A DNA stretch of 34,525 nt. Origin: a virus. The notes below the pieces were generated by a model. That model had not been told where the DNA came from and searched no databases. It saw only the letters and a list, made by a program, of their open reading frames with translations. The stretch covers positions 1-34,525 of the IMG/VR virus record IMGVR_UViG_3300037963_001253. One strand, written 5' to 3'. The position numbers and the translations under genes are program-made. Each line of letters begins with the position of its first letter. Within the stretch, counting starts at the first letter, position 1. Below are positions 1 through 8,100 of the stretch, piece by piece.

Positions 1-1344
1 AGCTGATGTACCTGATGTACCTGTCGTACCTGAGGTACCACTTGTTCCATCATCTCCATCATCTCCACTACTACCGGACGTACCAGAAGATCCACTAATT
101 CCACTACTACCACTTGTACCTGTAGTACCGCTCGTACCTGAAGTACCATCATCTCCAGTATTACCTGAAGAACCTGATGTACCAGATGTCCCAGTTGTAC
201 CACTACTTCCACTAGTTCCTGTCGTTCCACTAGTACCACTTGTACCATCATCACCTGAGGATCCACTTGTACCAGATGTCCCATCAACACCAGTTGTACC
301 ACTAGTACCAGACGTGCCACTAGTACCAGATGTTCCATCTACTCCAGTTGTTCCTGAAGTACCCGATGTTCCACTTGTACCTGTTGTGCCTGAGGTACCA
401 GCTGTTCCACTTGTACCACTCGTTCCATCCTCTCCTGAACTTCCAGAGGTACCAGACGTACCATCTTCACCTGTAGTTCCAGATGTACCACTCGTTCCAC
501 TAGTTCCATCTTCTCCTGAGGTACCGGATGTAGCTGAGGTTCCAGATGTACCAGAAGTACCAGAGGTAGCCGAAGTACCACTAGTTCCCGATGTACCTGT
601 TGTACCACTTGTACCATCATCACCACTAGTCCCTGATGTCCCACTTGTACCATCTTCTCCAGAAGACCCTGAACTTCCACTTGTGCCACTAGTACCACTG
701 CTTCCACTATCACCACTACTTCCACTAGTACCAGGTGTACCAGATGTACCGCTAGTTCCATCTATTCCAGAAGTTCCGGTTGTTCCACTGGTTCCACTAG
801 TTCCTGTAGTACCTGAAGTTCCATCGTCTCCAGATGATCCACTACTACCTGATGTACCACTTGTACCGGTAGTACCAGATGTGCCACTTGTAGCTGAGGT
901 GCCTGAAGATCCACTGGTTCCAGATGTACCAGAGCTACCACTTTCTCCACTTGTACCTGTAGTTCCACTTGATCCACTCGTACCAGATGAGCCAGACTCA
1001 CCTGAAGAACCGGACGTACCAGAGGTTCCATCATCACCACTTGAGCCTGAGGTACCAGAAGTTCCTGAACTACCGCTATCACCACTAGTTCCTGATGTTC
1101 CAGGAGTACCAGATGTTCCAGACGTACCAGTCGTTCCACTTGTACCATCTACACCTGTTGTACCTGATGTACCAGAACTACCACTAGTTCCTGAGGTACC
1201 AGATGTGCCATCCTCTGCACTTGTTCCACTTGTGCCTGACGTTCCAGACGTACCACTACTTCCAGTATTACCTGAGCTTCCTGAAGTACCGGAAGTTCCA
1301 GATGTACCTGAAGTTCCATCTACACCAGGATCTCCTTTATCCCC
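1..1344 (-). repeat. Collagen-like block E (at least 149 triplets, runs off the window)
   Basis: Residues about 1125 to 1572, continuing past position 1. G-T-S dominates, with acidic triplets (G-D-D, G-E-D, G-V-D, G-I-D) spaced through it. Gly-to-Ala changes are visible at 1-3, 529-531, 568-570, 892-894 and 1216-1218. Confidence 0.9.
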
Positions 1345-4300
1345 TGTTACAACAAAACATACTATAATGTCTTCACCATTTGTTAGGGCACTACCACCCT
1401 GTGCTTCATTGATAACTGGTAGAGTCCACCATGCTCCATTATCAGTAAGGTTATTATTTATTGCAAATAGAATAAAATCTCCTGAGTCATCTTTATCAGA
1501 TAATCTGATGTGACCTTTTACAGCTGAAGTAGAACTTTGTATTGTTTCTAGGAATGACTCAATATCATTACTGTCATCATCTGTTTGACTGATTGCTATT
1601 TGTGTAGCTGAAGTTTGTGTAGAGTTATTTAATCTTATATTACCTGTTCCTGGATTAGCAATAGTTGTATTAGTGCTGAATGTATAATCAAAACATGCAC
1701 CACCAAAGTTACCATCTGCTCCAGAGGTTCCTGCTGTACCAGAACTACCTGACGTTCCAGATGTTCCACTCGTACCAGCATCTCCACTAGAACCACTAGT
1801 CCCTGAAGTACCACTAGTTCCTGAGCTTCCATCTTCACCTGATGAACCACTAGTTCCAGCCGTACCACTTGTACCTGAAGAACCACTCTCTCCACTAGAT
1901 CCACTAGATCCACTTGTACCGTCTATACCACTAGTACCTGTTGTTCCCGAAGTCCCACTAGTACCTGATGTACCATCGTCCCCACTACTACCAGAAGTTC
2001 CAGCAGTTCCACTTGTACCAGAACTACCGTCTTCACCACTAGAACCACTTGTACCTGATGTTCCATCTTCTCCACTAGTTCCTGTTGTACCACTTGTTCC
2101 ACTGGTACCACTACTTCCATCGTCTCCACTAGACCCACTTGTACCAGCTGTACCACTAGTACCACTTGTGCCATCTATTCCAGATGTACCAGTTGTACCA
2201 CTAGATCCAGAGCTACCACTGGTTCCAGAAGTTCCATCATCTCCAGATGTACCATCCTCACCAGAACTACCACTGCTTCCACTTGTACCACTAGTACCAG
2301 TAGTTCCAGACGTAGCTGATGTACCAGAAGAACCACTTGTACCAGCCGTTCCACTACTACCACTTTCTCCTGAACTACCACTTGTACCCGATGTTCCACT
2401 AGTTCCATTTGTACCACTTGTTCCATCTATACCAGAACTTCCACTAGTACCACTAGTTCCGTCATCACCAGATGAACCTGCTGTACCTGAGCTTCCACTG
2501 CTACCTGCAGTTCCACTAGATCCAGAGCTTCCAGAGCTACCAGATGTTCCCGTTGTACCACTAGTACCATCTTCTGCAGACGTACCACTTGTACCACTTG
2601 TTCCGGAAGTACCATCCTCAGCTGATGTACCACTCGTTCCAGATGTACCAGATGTACCGGTTGTACCTGATGTAGCACTACTACCTGAAGTTCCACTAGT
2701 TGCACTTGTACCTGATGATCCTCCTGTACCACTTGTACCAGAGGTTCCAGTTGTACCTGACGTACCTGAGGTACCAGAACATAACCCATTAACTCCTACC
2801 GATCCACCATTGTCAATAGTAGGTAGAGCTTTAGCACATACATCTGTTGCATTTCCTTCGGATACAGTAATAGTTTGGGATACGTTTGCACAGTCTACAT
2901 AGTCTGCATCACAATCACCTCCACCATTTGGACATGACAGGTTATAACTTATACAGCTACCACCAGATGTACCGGAAGTACCACTTGTACCTCCTGATCC
3001 ACTAGAACCAGAAGTACCCGAGGTACCTGATGTGCCAGACGTACCAGATGTACCATCAATACCTGATGACCCACTCGTACCTGAAGAACCTGAAGAGCCT
3101 GAAGTACCTGTAGTACCAGAAGTTCCTGCAGTGCCTGATGTTCCAGATGTGCTGCCAACCGATACACCCACTTGCTTTATACTGAATATAGCTGAAGGTG
3201 AAGCTGGTCTATTATATCCAGCTGATGAAGCAGATGTAGCGAACAACTCAACACTTGCATTACTAGAAGCAAAGAATAACTCTAAATAGTCACCTGCTTC
3301 TAATATTAGTAGATAAGGAGTAGAAGGCATGTAAGTAGAACCAGTTAGTAAAGTTTTCATTCTATCTTTACGAGCCAGATCTACACCATTCTTCTTGATC
3401 CATATATCTATTTCAGGATTAGCAGAATCAGTAGTTTCAGCTTGTATTGTGTAAGATATTTCATACACACCATTGTGTACAATTCTTACCTGTTGATTAA
3501 CATCGAGAACAATACCGTTCTCTAATTCTGTTGTTTGAAATGTAACAGCTGTTGGAGTATTAGCTGCTGGTTGAGCATGATTTATATTGGATGAATAAGC
3601 TGCATACCAGTTTGCTATAGCAGCACCTGATGATCCATCAGCACCACTACTACCTGAACTACCAGACGTACCTGTTGTACCAGCAGTCCCACTAGTACCA
3701 GCAGTTCCTGAGCTACCAGCTGTACCTGAAGTACCTGGTGTTCCACTTGTTCCAGCTGTCCCAGCTGAACCAGATGATCCACTAGTTCCTGACGTACCAG
3801 CTGTACCACTCGATCCTGTAGTACCACTTGTTCCTGTGGTTCCTGATGAACCTGCCGTACCACTACTACCAGGAGTACCACTGCTTCCAGAGCTACCACT
3901 CGTACCAGTTGTACCTGATGTTCCTGTTGTTCCAGAGGTACCACTAGTACCACTAGAACCATCACCACCTGTTGCACCATCTAAGTTTACACAGAACGTA
4001 GTGTATGTTCCTGATCCTACACATGTAGTAGGTGCTGTAAATGTTAGAACTCCTGTTGTTGAATTGTATGATATAACTTCGCACTCTTGATAGTTATTTA
4101 CATCATGTGCAAGTATAATAGATTGTCCAGGAGTATATGCTAAACCTGTGCAGATAGTTAGTGTACCTGCTTGACATAGAGTAAAACCAGGACTAGAAAC
4201 AGTAAAGCAGCATTTATAGAAGTCTCCATCCTCACCAGATGTACCACTTGTCCCAGAGGTACCTGTTGTTCCACTAGTACCAGAACTACCAGGAGTACCT

Positions 4301-4716
4301 GACGTTCCAGCTGTACCAGATGTACCACTTGATCCACTAGTACCAGTGGTACCAGAACTTCCACTTGTTCCAGAAGTTCCACTTGTTCCTGATGTACCAG
4401 AGGTTCCAGTACTACCCGAGGTACCAGCTGTAGCACTTGTACCAGATGTACCAGACGTTCCTGAAGTAGCAGAAGTACCTGATGAGCCTGCACTACCAGA
4501 GGTACCTGAGGTTCCTGAGGTACCACTAGATCCATCCGCACCAGCACCTGAACATAGAACTTTATCTATCTTCTCGAGTGCTTGTTCTACAGTCATGTTT
4601 GTCATGACTCCAGAGCATACTAGGTTTGGGCCCTCATAGAACACACAAGCTGCACTTAGTGTTATGGGACAAGGATTAGCTACACAAACTAACTTGTTAC
4701 TACTTTTTTTACTCAT
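1..4716 (-). CDS. Giant collagen-like (Gly-X-Y) tail fibre protein, 3' end outside window
   Basis: The reading frame starts at the ATG at 4716 and stays open for 1572 codons to the window edge. I checked every in-phase triplet and found no stop. The N-terminus (residues 1-56) is Cys-rich with a C-V-F-Y-E-G motif, resembling the start of the 130-residue protein encoded just upstream. The rest alternates five collagen-like blocks (residues about 59-164, 247-364, 525-586, 648-1005 and 1125 to the edge), mostly G-T-S with G-S-S, G-E-D, G-D-D and G-I-D triplets, with four globular inserts (165-246, 365-524, 587-647, 1006-1124). Proline is almost absent. Phage collagen-like proteins are usually fibres, and a receptor-binding or side fibre is the likely role (inference). 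Base composition is far more GC-rich than the neighbours because GGN and ACN codons dominate. The gap to the upstream stop is 17 bases. No Shine-Dalgarno sequence is visible, as is usual in Bacteroidota. Confidence 0.9.
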   Translation of the reverse strand, partial: MSKKSSNKLVCVANPCPITLSAACVFYEGPNLVCSGVMTNMTVEQALEKIDKVLCSGAGADGSSGTSGTSGTSGSAGSSGTSATSGTSGTSGTSATAGTSGSTGTSGTSGTSGTSGTSGSSGTTGTSGSSGTSGTAGTSGTPGSSGTSGTTGTSGTSGTSGEDGDFYKCCFTVSSPGFTLCQAGTLTICTGLAYTPGQSIILAHDVNNYQECEVISYNSTTGVLTFTAPTTCVGSGTYTTFCVNLDGATGGDGSSGTSGTSGTTGTSGTTGTSGSSGSSGTPGSSGTAGSSGTTGTSGTTGSSGTAGTSGTSGSSGSAGTAGTSGTPGTSGTAGSSGTAGTSGTAGTTGTSGSSGSSGADGSSGAAIANWYAAYSSNINHAQPAANTPTAVTFQTTELENGIVLDVNQQVRIVHNGVYEISYTIQAETTDSANPEIDIWIKKNGVDLARKDRMKTLLTGSTYMPSTPYLLILEAGDYLELFFASSNASVELFATSASSAGYNRPASPSAIFSIKQVGVSVGSTSGTSGTAGTSGTTGTSGSSGSSGTSGSSGIDGTSGTSGTSGTSGTSGSSGSGGTSGTSGTSGGSCISYNLSCPNGGGDCDADYVDCANVSQTITVSEGNATDVCAKALPTIDNGGSVGVNGLCSGTSGTSGTTGTSGTSGTGGSSGTSATSGTSGSSATSGTTGTSGTSGTSGTSAEDGTSGTSGTSGTSAEDGTSGTTGTSGSSGSSGSSGTAGSSGSSGTAGSSGDDGTSGTSGSSGIDGTSGTNGTSGTSGTSGSSGESGSSGTAGTSGSSGTSATSGTTGTSGTSGSSGSSGEDGTSGDDGTSGTSGSSGSSGTTGTSGIDGTSGTSGTAGTSGSSGDDGSSGTSGTSGTTGTSGEDGTSGTSGSSGEDGSSGTSGTAGTSGSSGDDGTSGTSGTSGTTGTSGIDGTSGSSGSSGESGSSGTSGTAGTSGSSGEDGSSGTSGTSGTSGSSGDAGTSGTSGTSGSSGTAGTSGADGNFGGACFDYTFSTNTTIANPGTGNIRLNNSTQTSATQIAISQTDDDSNDIESFLETIQSSTSAVKGHIRLSDKDDSGDFILFAINNNLTDNGAWWTLPVINEAQGGSALTNGEDIIVCFVVTGDKGDPGVDGTSGTSGTSGTSGSSGNTGSSGTSGTSGTSGTSAEDGTSGTSGTSGSSGTSGTTGVDGTSGTTGTSGTSGTPGTSGTSGDSGSSGTSGTSGSSGDDGTSGTSGSSGESGSSGTSGSSGTTGTSGESGSSGTSGTSGSSGTSATSGTSGTTGTSGTSGSSGSSGDDGTSGTTGTSGTSGTTGTSGIDGTSGTSGTPGTSGSSGDSGSSGTSGTSGSSGSSGEDGTSGTSGTSGDDGTSGTTGTSGTSGTSATSGTSGTSGTSATSGTSGEDGTSGTSGTSGTTGEDGTSGTSGSSGEDGTSGTSGTAGTSGTTGTSGTSGTSGTTGVDGTSGTSGTSGTSGTTGVDGTSGTSGSSGDDGTSGTSGTTGTSGSSGTTGTSGTSGSSGNTGDDGTSGTSGTTGTSGSSGISGSSGTSGSSGDDGDDGTSGTSGTTGTSGTSA
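1345..1701 (-). other. Fibre globular insert 4 (residues about 1006-1124)
   Basis: About 119 residues opening A-C-F-D-Y-T-F, then N-P-G-T-G-N-I-R-L-N-N, a stretch with T-Q-I-A-I-S, then H-I-R-L-S-D-K-D and N-G-A-W-W-T-L-P-V, returning to collagen through T-G-D-K-G-D-P-G. This is the only place with a Lys/Pro collagen triplet of the classical kind. The pattern (P-G-x-G-x-[IL]-R-[LF]-N-N ... W-x-x-[IL]-x-V) is a recurrent domain of collagen-like phage fibres. Confidence 0.65.
1702..2775 (-). repeat. Collagen-like block D (about 119 triplets)
   Basis: Residues about 648-1005, almost all G-T-S, G-S-S, G-E-D, G-D-D, G-I-D and G-E-S. Gly is replaced by Ala at 2701-2703, 2674-2676, 2623-2625, 2578ff and 2314-2316, mostly in T-S-A-T-S-G or D-A contexts clustered towards the N-terminal part of the block. 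Confidence 0.9.
2776..2958 (-). other. Fibre globular insert 3, small Cys-rich domain (residues about 587-647)
   Basis: About 60 residues with eight Cys including C-I-S-Y-N, Y-V-D-C and D-V-C-A-K. The spacing D-C-x4-Q-x-[IV], then G, then C matches the C-terminal domain of the partial protein at the right edge (D-C-N-G-Q-Q-Q-V ... Y-C-T). This type of domain is common in fibres of Bacteroidota phages in my recollection. Function unknown. Confidence 0.55.
2959..3144 (-). repeat. Collagen-like block C (about 20 triplets)
   Basis: Residues about 525-586, the shortest block, G-T-S and G-S-S rich with one G-I-D. It begins after an irregular G-S-T-S and ends G-T-S-G-G-S-C, with a short G-S-G-G interruption. 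Confidence 0.85.
3145..3618 (-). other. Fibre globular insert 2, C1q/TNF-like jelly-roll candidate (residues about 367-524)
   Basis: About 158 residues starting near I-A-N-W-Y-A. It has N-G-V-Y-E-I-S-Y followed by I-D-I-W-I-K-K-N-G-V-D, and later A-G-D-Y-L-E-L-F-F. A strand with G-x-Y-x-I-x, then a W-x-x-K-N-G turn, then a G-D-Y-L-x-L strand, is the order found in C1q/TNF-like jelly rolls, which are known to follow collagen stalks. Good match in pattern; fold is inference. Confidence 0.55.
3619..3978 (-). repeat. Collagen-like block B (about 39 triplets)
   Basis: Residues about 247-364. Gly-X-Y with G-T-S, G-S-S, G-T-A, G-T-T and G-A-D triplets, between globular inserts 1 and 2. Ala at the Y position (G-T-A) is more common here than in the other blocks. 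Confidence 0.9.
3979..4224 (-). other. Fibre globular insert 1 (residues about 165-246)
   Basis: About 82 residues with several Cys, starting D-F-Y-K-C-C-F and containing Y-T-P-G-Q-S and S-Y-N-S-T-T-G, ending in V-N-L-D-G-A before the next Gly-X-Y block. This pattern (Y-T-x-G-Q-S, then S-Y-N-x-x-T-G, then x-V-N-L-D-G) is familiar to me from inserts in collagen-like phage fibres, probably a small beta-rich fold. The fold assignment is inference. Confidence 0.6.
4225..4542 (-). repeat. Collagen-like block A (about 35 Gly-X-Y triplets)
   Basis: Residues about 59-164 of the fibre. The period is three codons with Gly first, mainly G-T-S. Gly is replaced by Ala at 4468-4470 and 4432-4434. The block starts straight after the Cys-rich head and ends in G-E-D-G-D before the first globular insert. 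Confidence 0.9.
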
Positions 4717-4733
4717 CTATATGGTAATATATA

Positions 4734-5126
4734 TTAATGTACTATTTTAAGTAAGTCTCCTGTACGATATACTTCACCTACGGATAATCCAGCTAGCAGA
4801 GCAGCAGCATTATTAGCATACTCAGGTGCACCTGCTTCAGGTACAGTTACAACAACTTCCCAATCAGAAGCTGTTCCAGCTAAATTGGCAACATAAACTT
4901 TACCGTCAGCACTTTGATCTACATGTATCTTTCCTACATAAGGTGCAGGACTAGAAGGTGTAGAGTCACTATATGAAGGTGCTAAGTTAGTGTTTATGTT
5001 ACTGAGGATTAACTGTAGATCATCACCAGGATTTATAACAGCATTACCTAGGTAAGCACCATTATATATAATGCACTCTGCATTTTGTAATACAGCACAT
5101 GTGGGACAAATTTCAGCGGTTCTCAT
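4734..5126 (-). CDS. Small Cys-rich fibre-associated virion protein (130 aa)
   Basis: A 130-residue protein with an N-terminal C-P-T-C pair (C7, C10) and C18-I-I-Y-N-G, followed by a G-D-D-L-x-L-I-L-x-N-I-N helix-like segment. The same order (C-P, then C-[IV]-x-Y-x-G, then a hydrophobic L-x-x-I segment) opens the collagen-like fibre encoded next. The C-terminus, A-G-L-S-V-G-E-V-Y-R-T-G-D-L-L-K-I-V-H, is a motif I associate with small structural proteins of Bacteroidota phages. It lies between the nuclease-containing 1625-residue gene (21 bases away) and the fibre (17 bases away). A fibre cap, adaptor or short tail spike is plausible (inference). The start is the first ATG after an AT-only leader without a Shine-Dalgarno sequence. 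Confidence 0.8.
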   Translation of the reverse strand: MRTAEICPTCAVLQNAECIIYNGAYLGNAVINPGDDLQLILSNINTNLAPSYSDSTPSSPAPYVGKIHVDQSADGKVYVANLAGTASDWEVVVTVPEAGAPEYANNAAALLAGLSVGEVYRTGDLLKIVH

Positions 5127-5147
5127 AATTTTAAATTTAAAATGTTA

Positions 5148-8100
5148 TTATCTTCTATTACTTTCTTGGATTGTTACATCCATTTCTTCAGCCCATTCTG
5201 GGTCAAAGATAGCCAACCAAGTGACTAATGATTTACTTACAGGGAACATCTTCATCAAATACTTTACAGGTAAAGCATCTTCTCTTACATCAGCAGGAGA
5301 TTTGTCTAGGTCACTGAAGTCTATTCCTGTAACTTCTTCTCCAAAGTGTTCCATAAACTTACCAAACTCTGACAGTAAGTTCAATGATGGTATGATACCA
5401 CCTCTTAGAACACCACTCCATTCTGCTGGGTTATAGAAGAATAAGAGCTCGTCTGTAAATCTTCTAAGTACTTTTCTGTAGAATCTAAATCTATTTCTAG
5501 TAGCTTTATCTTCATCCTCTGCTGGCTCTAGGAATCCTGTAACCTGTAGCATTCCTAATAATACAGCTATTAGTGCTACCTCTTGTAGAGTTTTTTGGAG
5601 GTTTACTCTTACTAGATCATAGAAGTCATCTCTTGACATATTTAACTTCTCACCAGTACGAGCTTCATATTGTTGGGCATATTCAACAAACATTTTATCC
5701 ATGTCTTTTATGCCTTGTTCTGTAGCTTTGATAACTCTTATAGCTTTGTTAATATTTGGAATAACACCAAAGGCCATGAAGTTGCCAAAAAATAGTCTGG
5801 CTCTACCTATGTCATATCTTTCTCCAGTAGTTAGACCATTCTCATCTACTCTTACATTGAAGTCATCTCCTACCTTTCTAAACTCTCCAAAACGTGTGTC
5901 TGCTAGTTTAGGAATCCAACCTTTGAATACCATCATAGACTTAGTCCAGATATTCAAGTTGGCCTTCATTTGGTCAAACTCTGTAAATCCACCAGTAGCT
6001 GATCTAGCTATTGTTCTACTTAAGTTTGTTAGACGTTGTAGTTCATCTCTGTTGTTCTCTGAAAGATCTAGTCCAGGAATCTCTACCTTTCCTTCCTTGT
6101 TTAGTCTTTTAGTTACAGCCATGGACTTAGTCTTCTTAAGCTGATTTATTTCACTGTTTATTTTTCTTTCTAGTGTTCTGTATTGTCTAGGATTGTTGTA
6201 TCTTCCTTTGTATTTATCTTTTACATATTGTCTGATGTTTACAATCTTACCATCTACAATCATAGTATTTTCTAGAAGGGTCAAGAACAAAGATCTTTCC
6301 AAATGTAATTCAGGTTGTCTAAATGCTACAAATAAATAATCCTGAAAGTTATCAGCTATCAACGATCCTCTAGTTAATCCAGACTTCTGCAGAGCTTCAT
6401 AAGTAGGACTATCTTTGAGAGGCATAAATATTTCCATCAATTGTACGAATGCTTTTCTCTCATCGTTGTTTGCAAATTTATTTCCAATAAGTTTCTGCTC
6501 GTTCTTGATAAATTCTCTAAAGCTATAGTATACTCCTGACTGTGCAGCCATTTGTAAGTTAGCACCAAACAAGTTTACAAAACCAGATATAGGCTCTAGT
6601 CCTAATGTTTTAGCTTGGAATGCATTATTTAGCACTTCCATAAATTTAATTATAGATAGATTACTTCCTTGATCAATCTCACCAAAAAGTTCTTTACCTG
6701 TAATCTGTTTTGATATTGCATTTATTCCTCTTTTTATACCTGCTGTTGGTACACCAAAGTCTTGCCCATCTGCAGGATATGGATTATCATACATGATGTT
6801 TTGAACAAACAGATCAAAGAATCTAGAGTTATCTTCATTACCTGTATCCACTACAAACTCTCCACCTCTCTGTACAGGTTTACCAAACCATCCTGTTTTG
6901 TAATGATTCTTAGCTCTAACTACAGTTCTCATTAGATTAACCTGTCCTTCTATCTCAGACATATACTTATACTTATTCATGTGTTGAATGTAAAGTATCT
7001 GATTTTTAAAGAACTCAAAAGATACATCACTATCGTCATACGTACCATCTTCGTTCTGACTAAAGTCTCGAGTATAGTAGATAGGAATTGCATTCTCTAC
7101 CTCACCAGTTATTTCATTTATCGAACCATAACCTACATCATCAGCTCTTCTTTCTAATCGAGCTCCAAAGTTTTTCATAGCACTGAGTCCAAAGTTCCAG
7201 GCCATAGATTCAGCAAATCCTTTTCTTATATAAGGCAAGAATGTACTAGCTATTTTGTTTTGTAGATAGCCCATGTCTCTTGCTTTCTCATTCATGTCCT
7301 GTAAAAAGTTATACAGCTCAAAAAGCTCTGGATCTCCTTTTATCTCTAGGTACTCTTTTGTCTCCCATTTTGGTAGAGGGTGTCTTTTTATTACGTAGTT
7401 ATTGAATCCATTAAACTGGGGATTACTAAGATCCCACTTTTTCTTCATATCACTTATAAGCTTATCCCTAAGAGCTTTATCATTATCGTATATATTATTA
7501 TACTTTTCAATTTCTTTTGCTATGATTTTGTCAGCTTCTTTTTGATATGCTACTACATCTACATTTTCTTTTATCCATCTTTTACTTCTGTTTCCTTCTT
7601 CTGCATTTCTATCAACTTCTTCATAGAAAGTTTTTTGATATCGATAGATTAACTTATTTACTAAACCACCCTTAGTGTCTCTCTGATACAACTTTTGTAC
7701 AGTTTGGAGCAAGTTACCCCCTCTTTTTTCTAGTTTCTTTCGTATAGCGAGCAACCTGTTCACATCTACCAATGCACCAGCTTGTGCTTTTATTTGTGCC
7801 TTTCTAGCAAGTCTAGTTAATATTCTAACAGAAGGTAGAGGTAATTCAGCTGCCGATCTAAATAATCCCATTATTCCTTTGAGCACACTTTGTGGACTTG
7901 TTAGACCTGTTACACTATTTCTTAGACCCATAAACCTATCAGCGAATACACCAGCTAGCTCATTTATTTTATCATTACTCTGTTGTATACTCGTTTGCTT
8001 CTTACTAATCTCTGTCATGTATTTATCTTTCTCCTCTCTAGTCAAATCGGAACCTTCTATAATAGGTGCTATGTCTGTAGCAATTCTATCAAAAGCAGTT

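Noticed and set aside
339-4547. Minus-strand frames rich in Val, Leu and Gln overlapping the collagen gene
   Set aside because: Frame-shifted readings of the same repeats. The Gly-X-Y frame is continuous over 1572 codons and has recognisable globular inserts, so the others are shadows.
314-4639. Long plus-strand open frames rich in Pro-Val (for example 314-1513, 2168-2902, 4346-4639)
   Set aside because: They are the complement of the Gly-Thr-Ser repeat. GGT/ACC-type codons leave few stops on the other strand. No start context, and the composition is fully explained by the minus-strand gene.
1-4700. CRISPR array or tandem DNA satellite
   Set aside because: The repeats are nine bases at the codon level with varied synonymous codons. 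There are no constant direct repeats of 25-40 bases with unique spacers.
1-4716. Target of a diversity-generating retroelement
   Set aside because: No reverse transcriptase, template repeat or adenine-biased variable region is visible in the window. Variation between triplets looks like ordinary codon choice.
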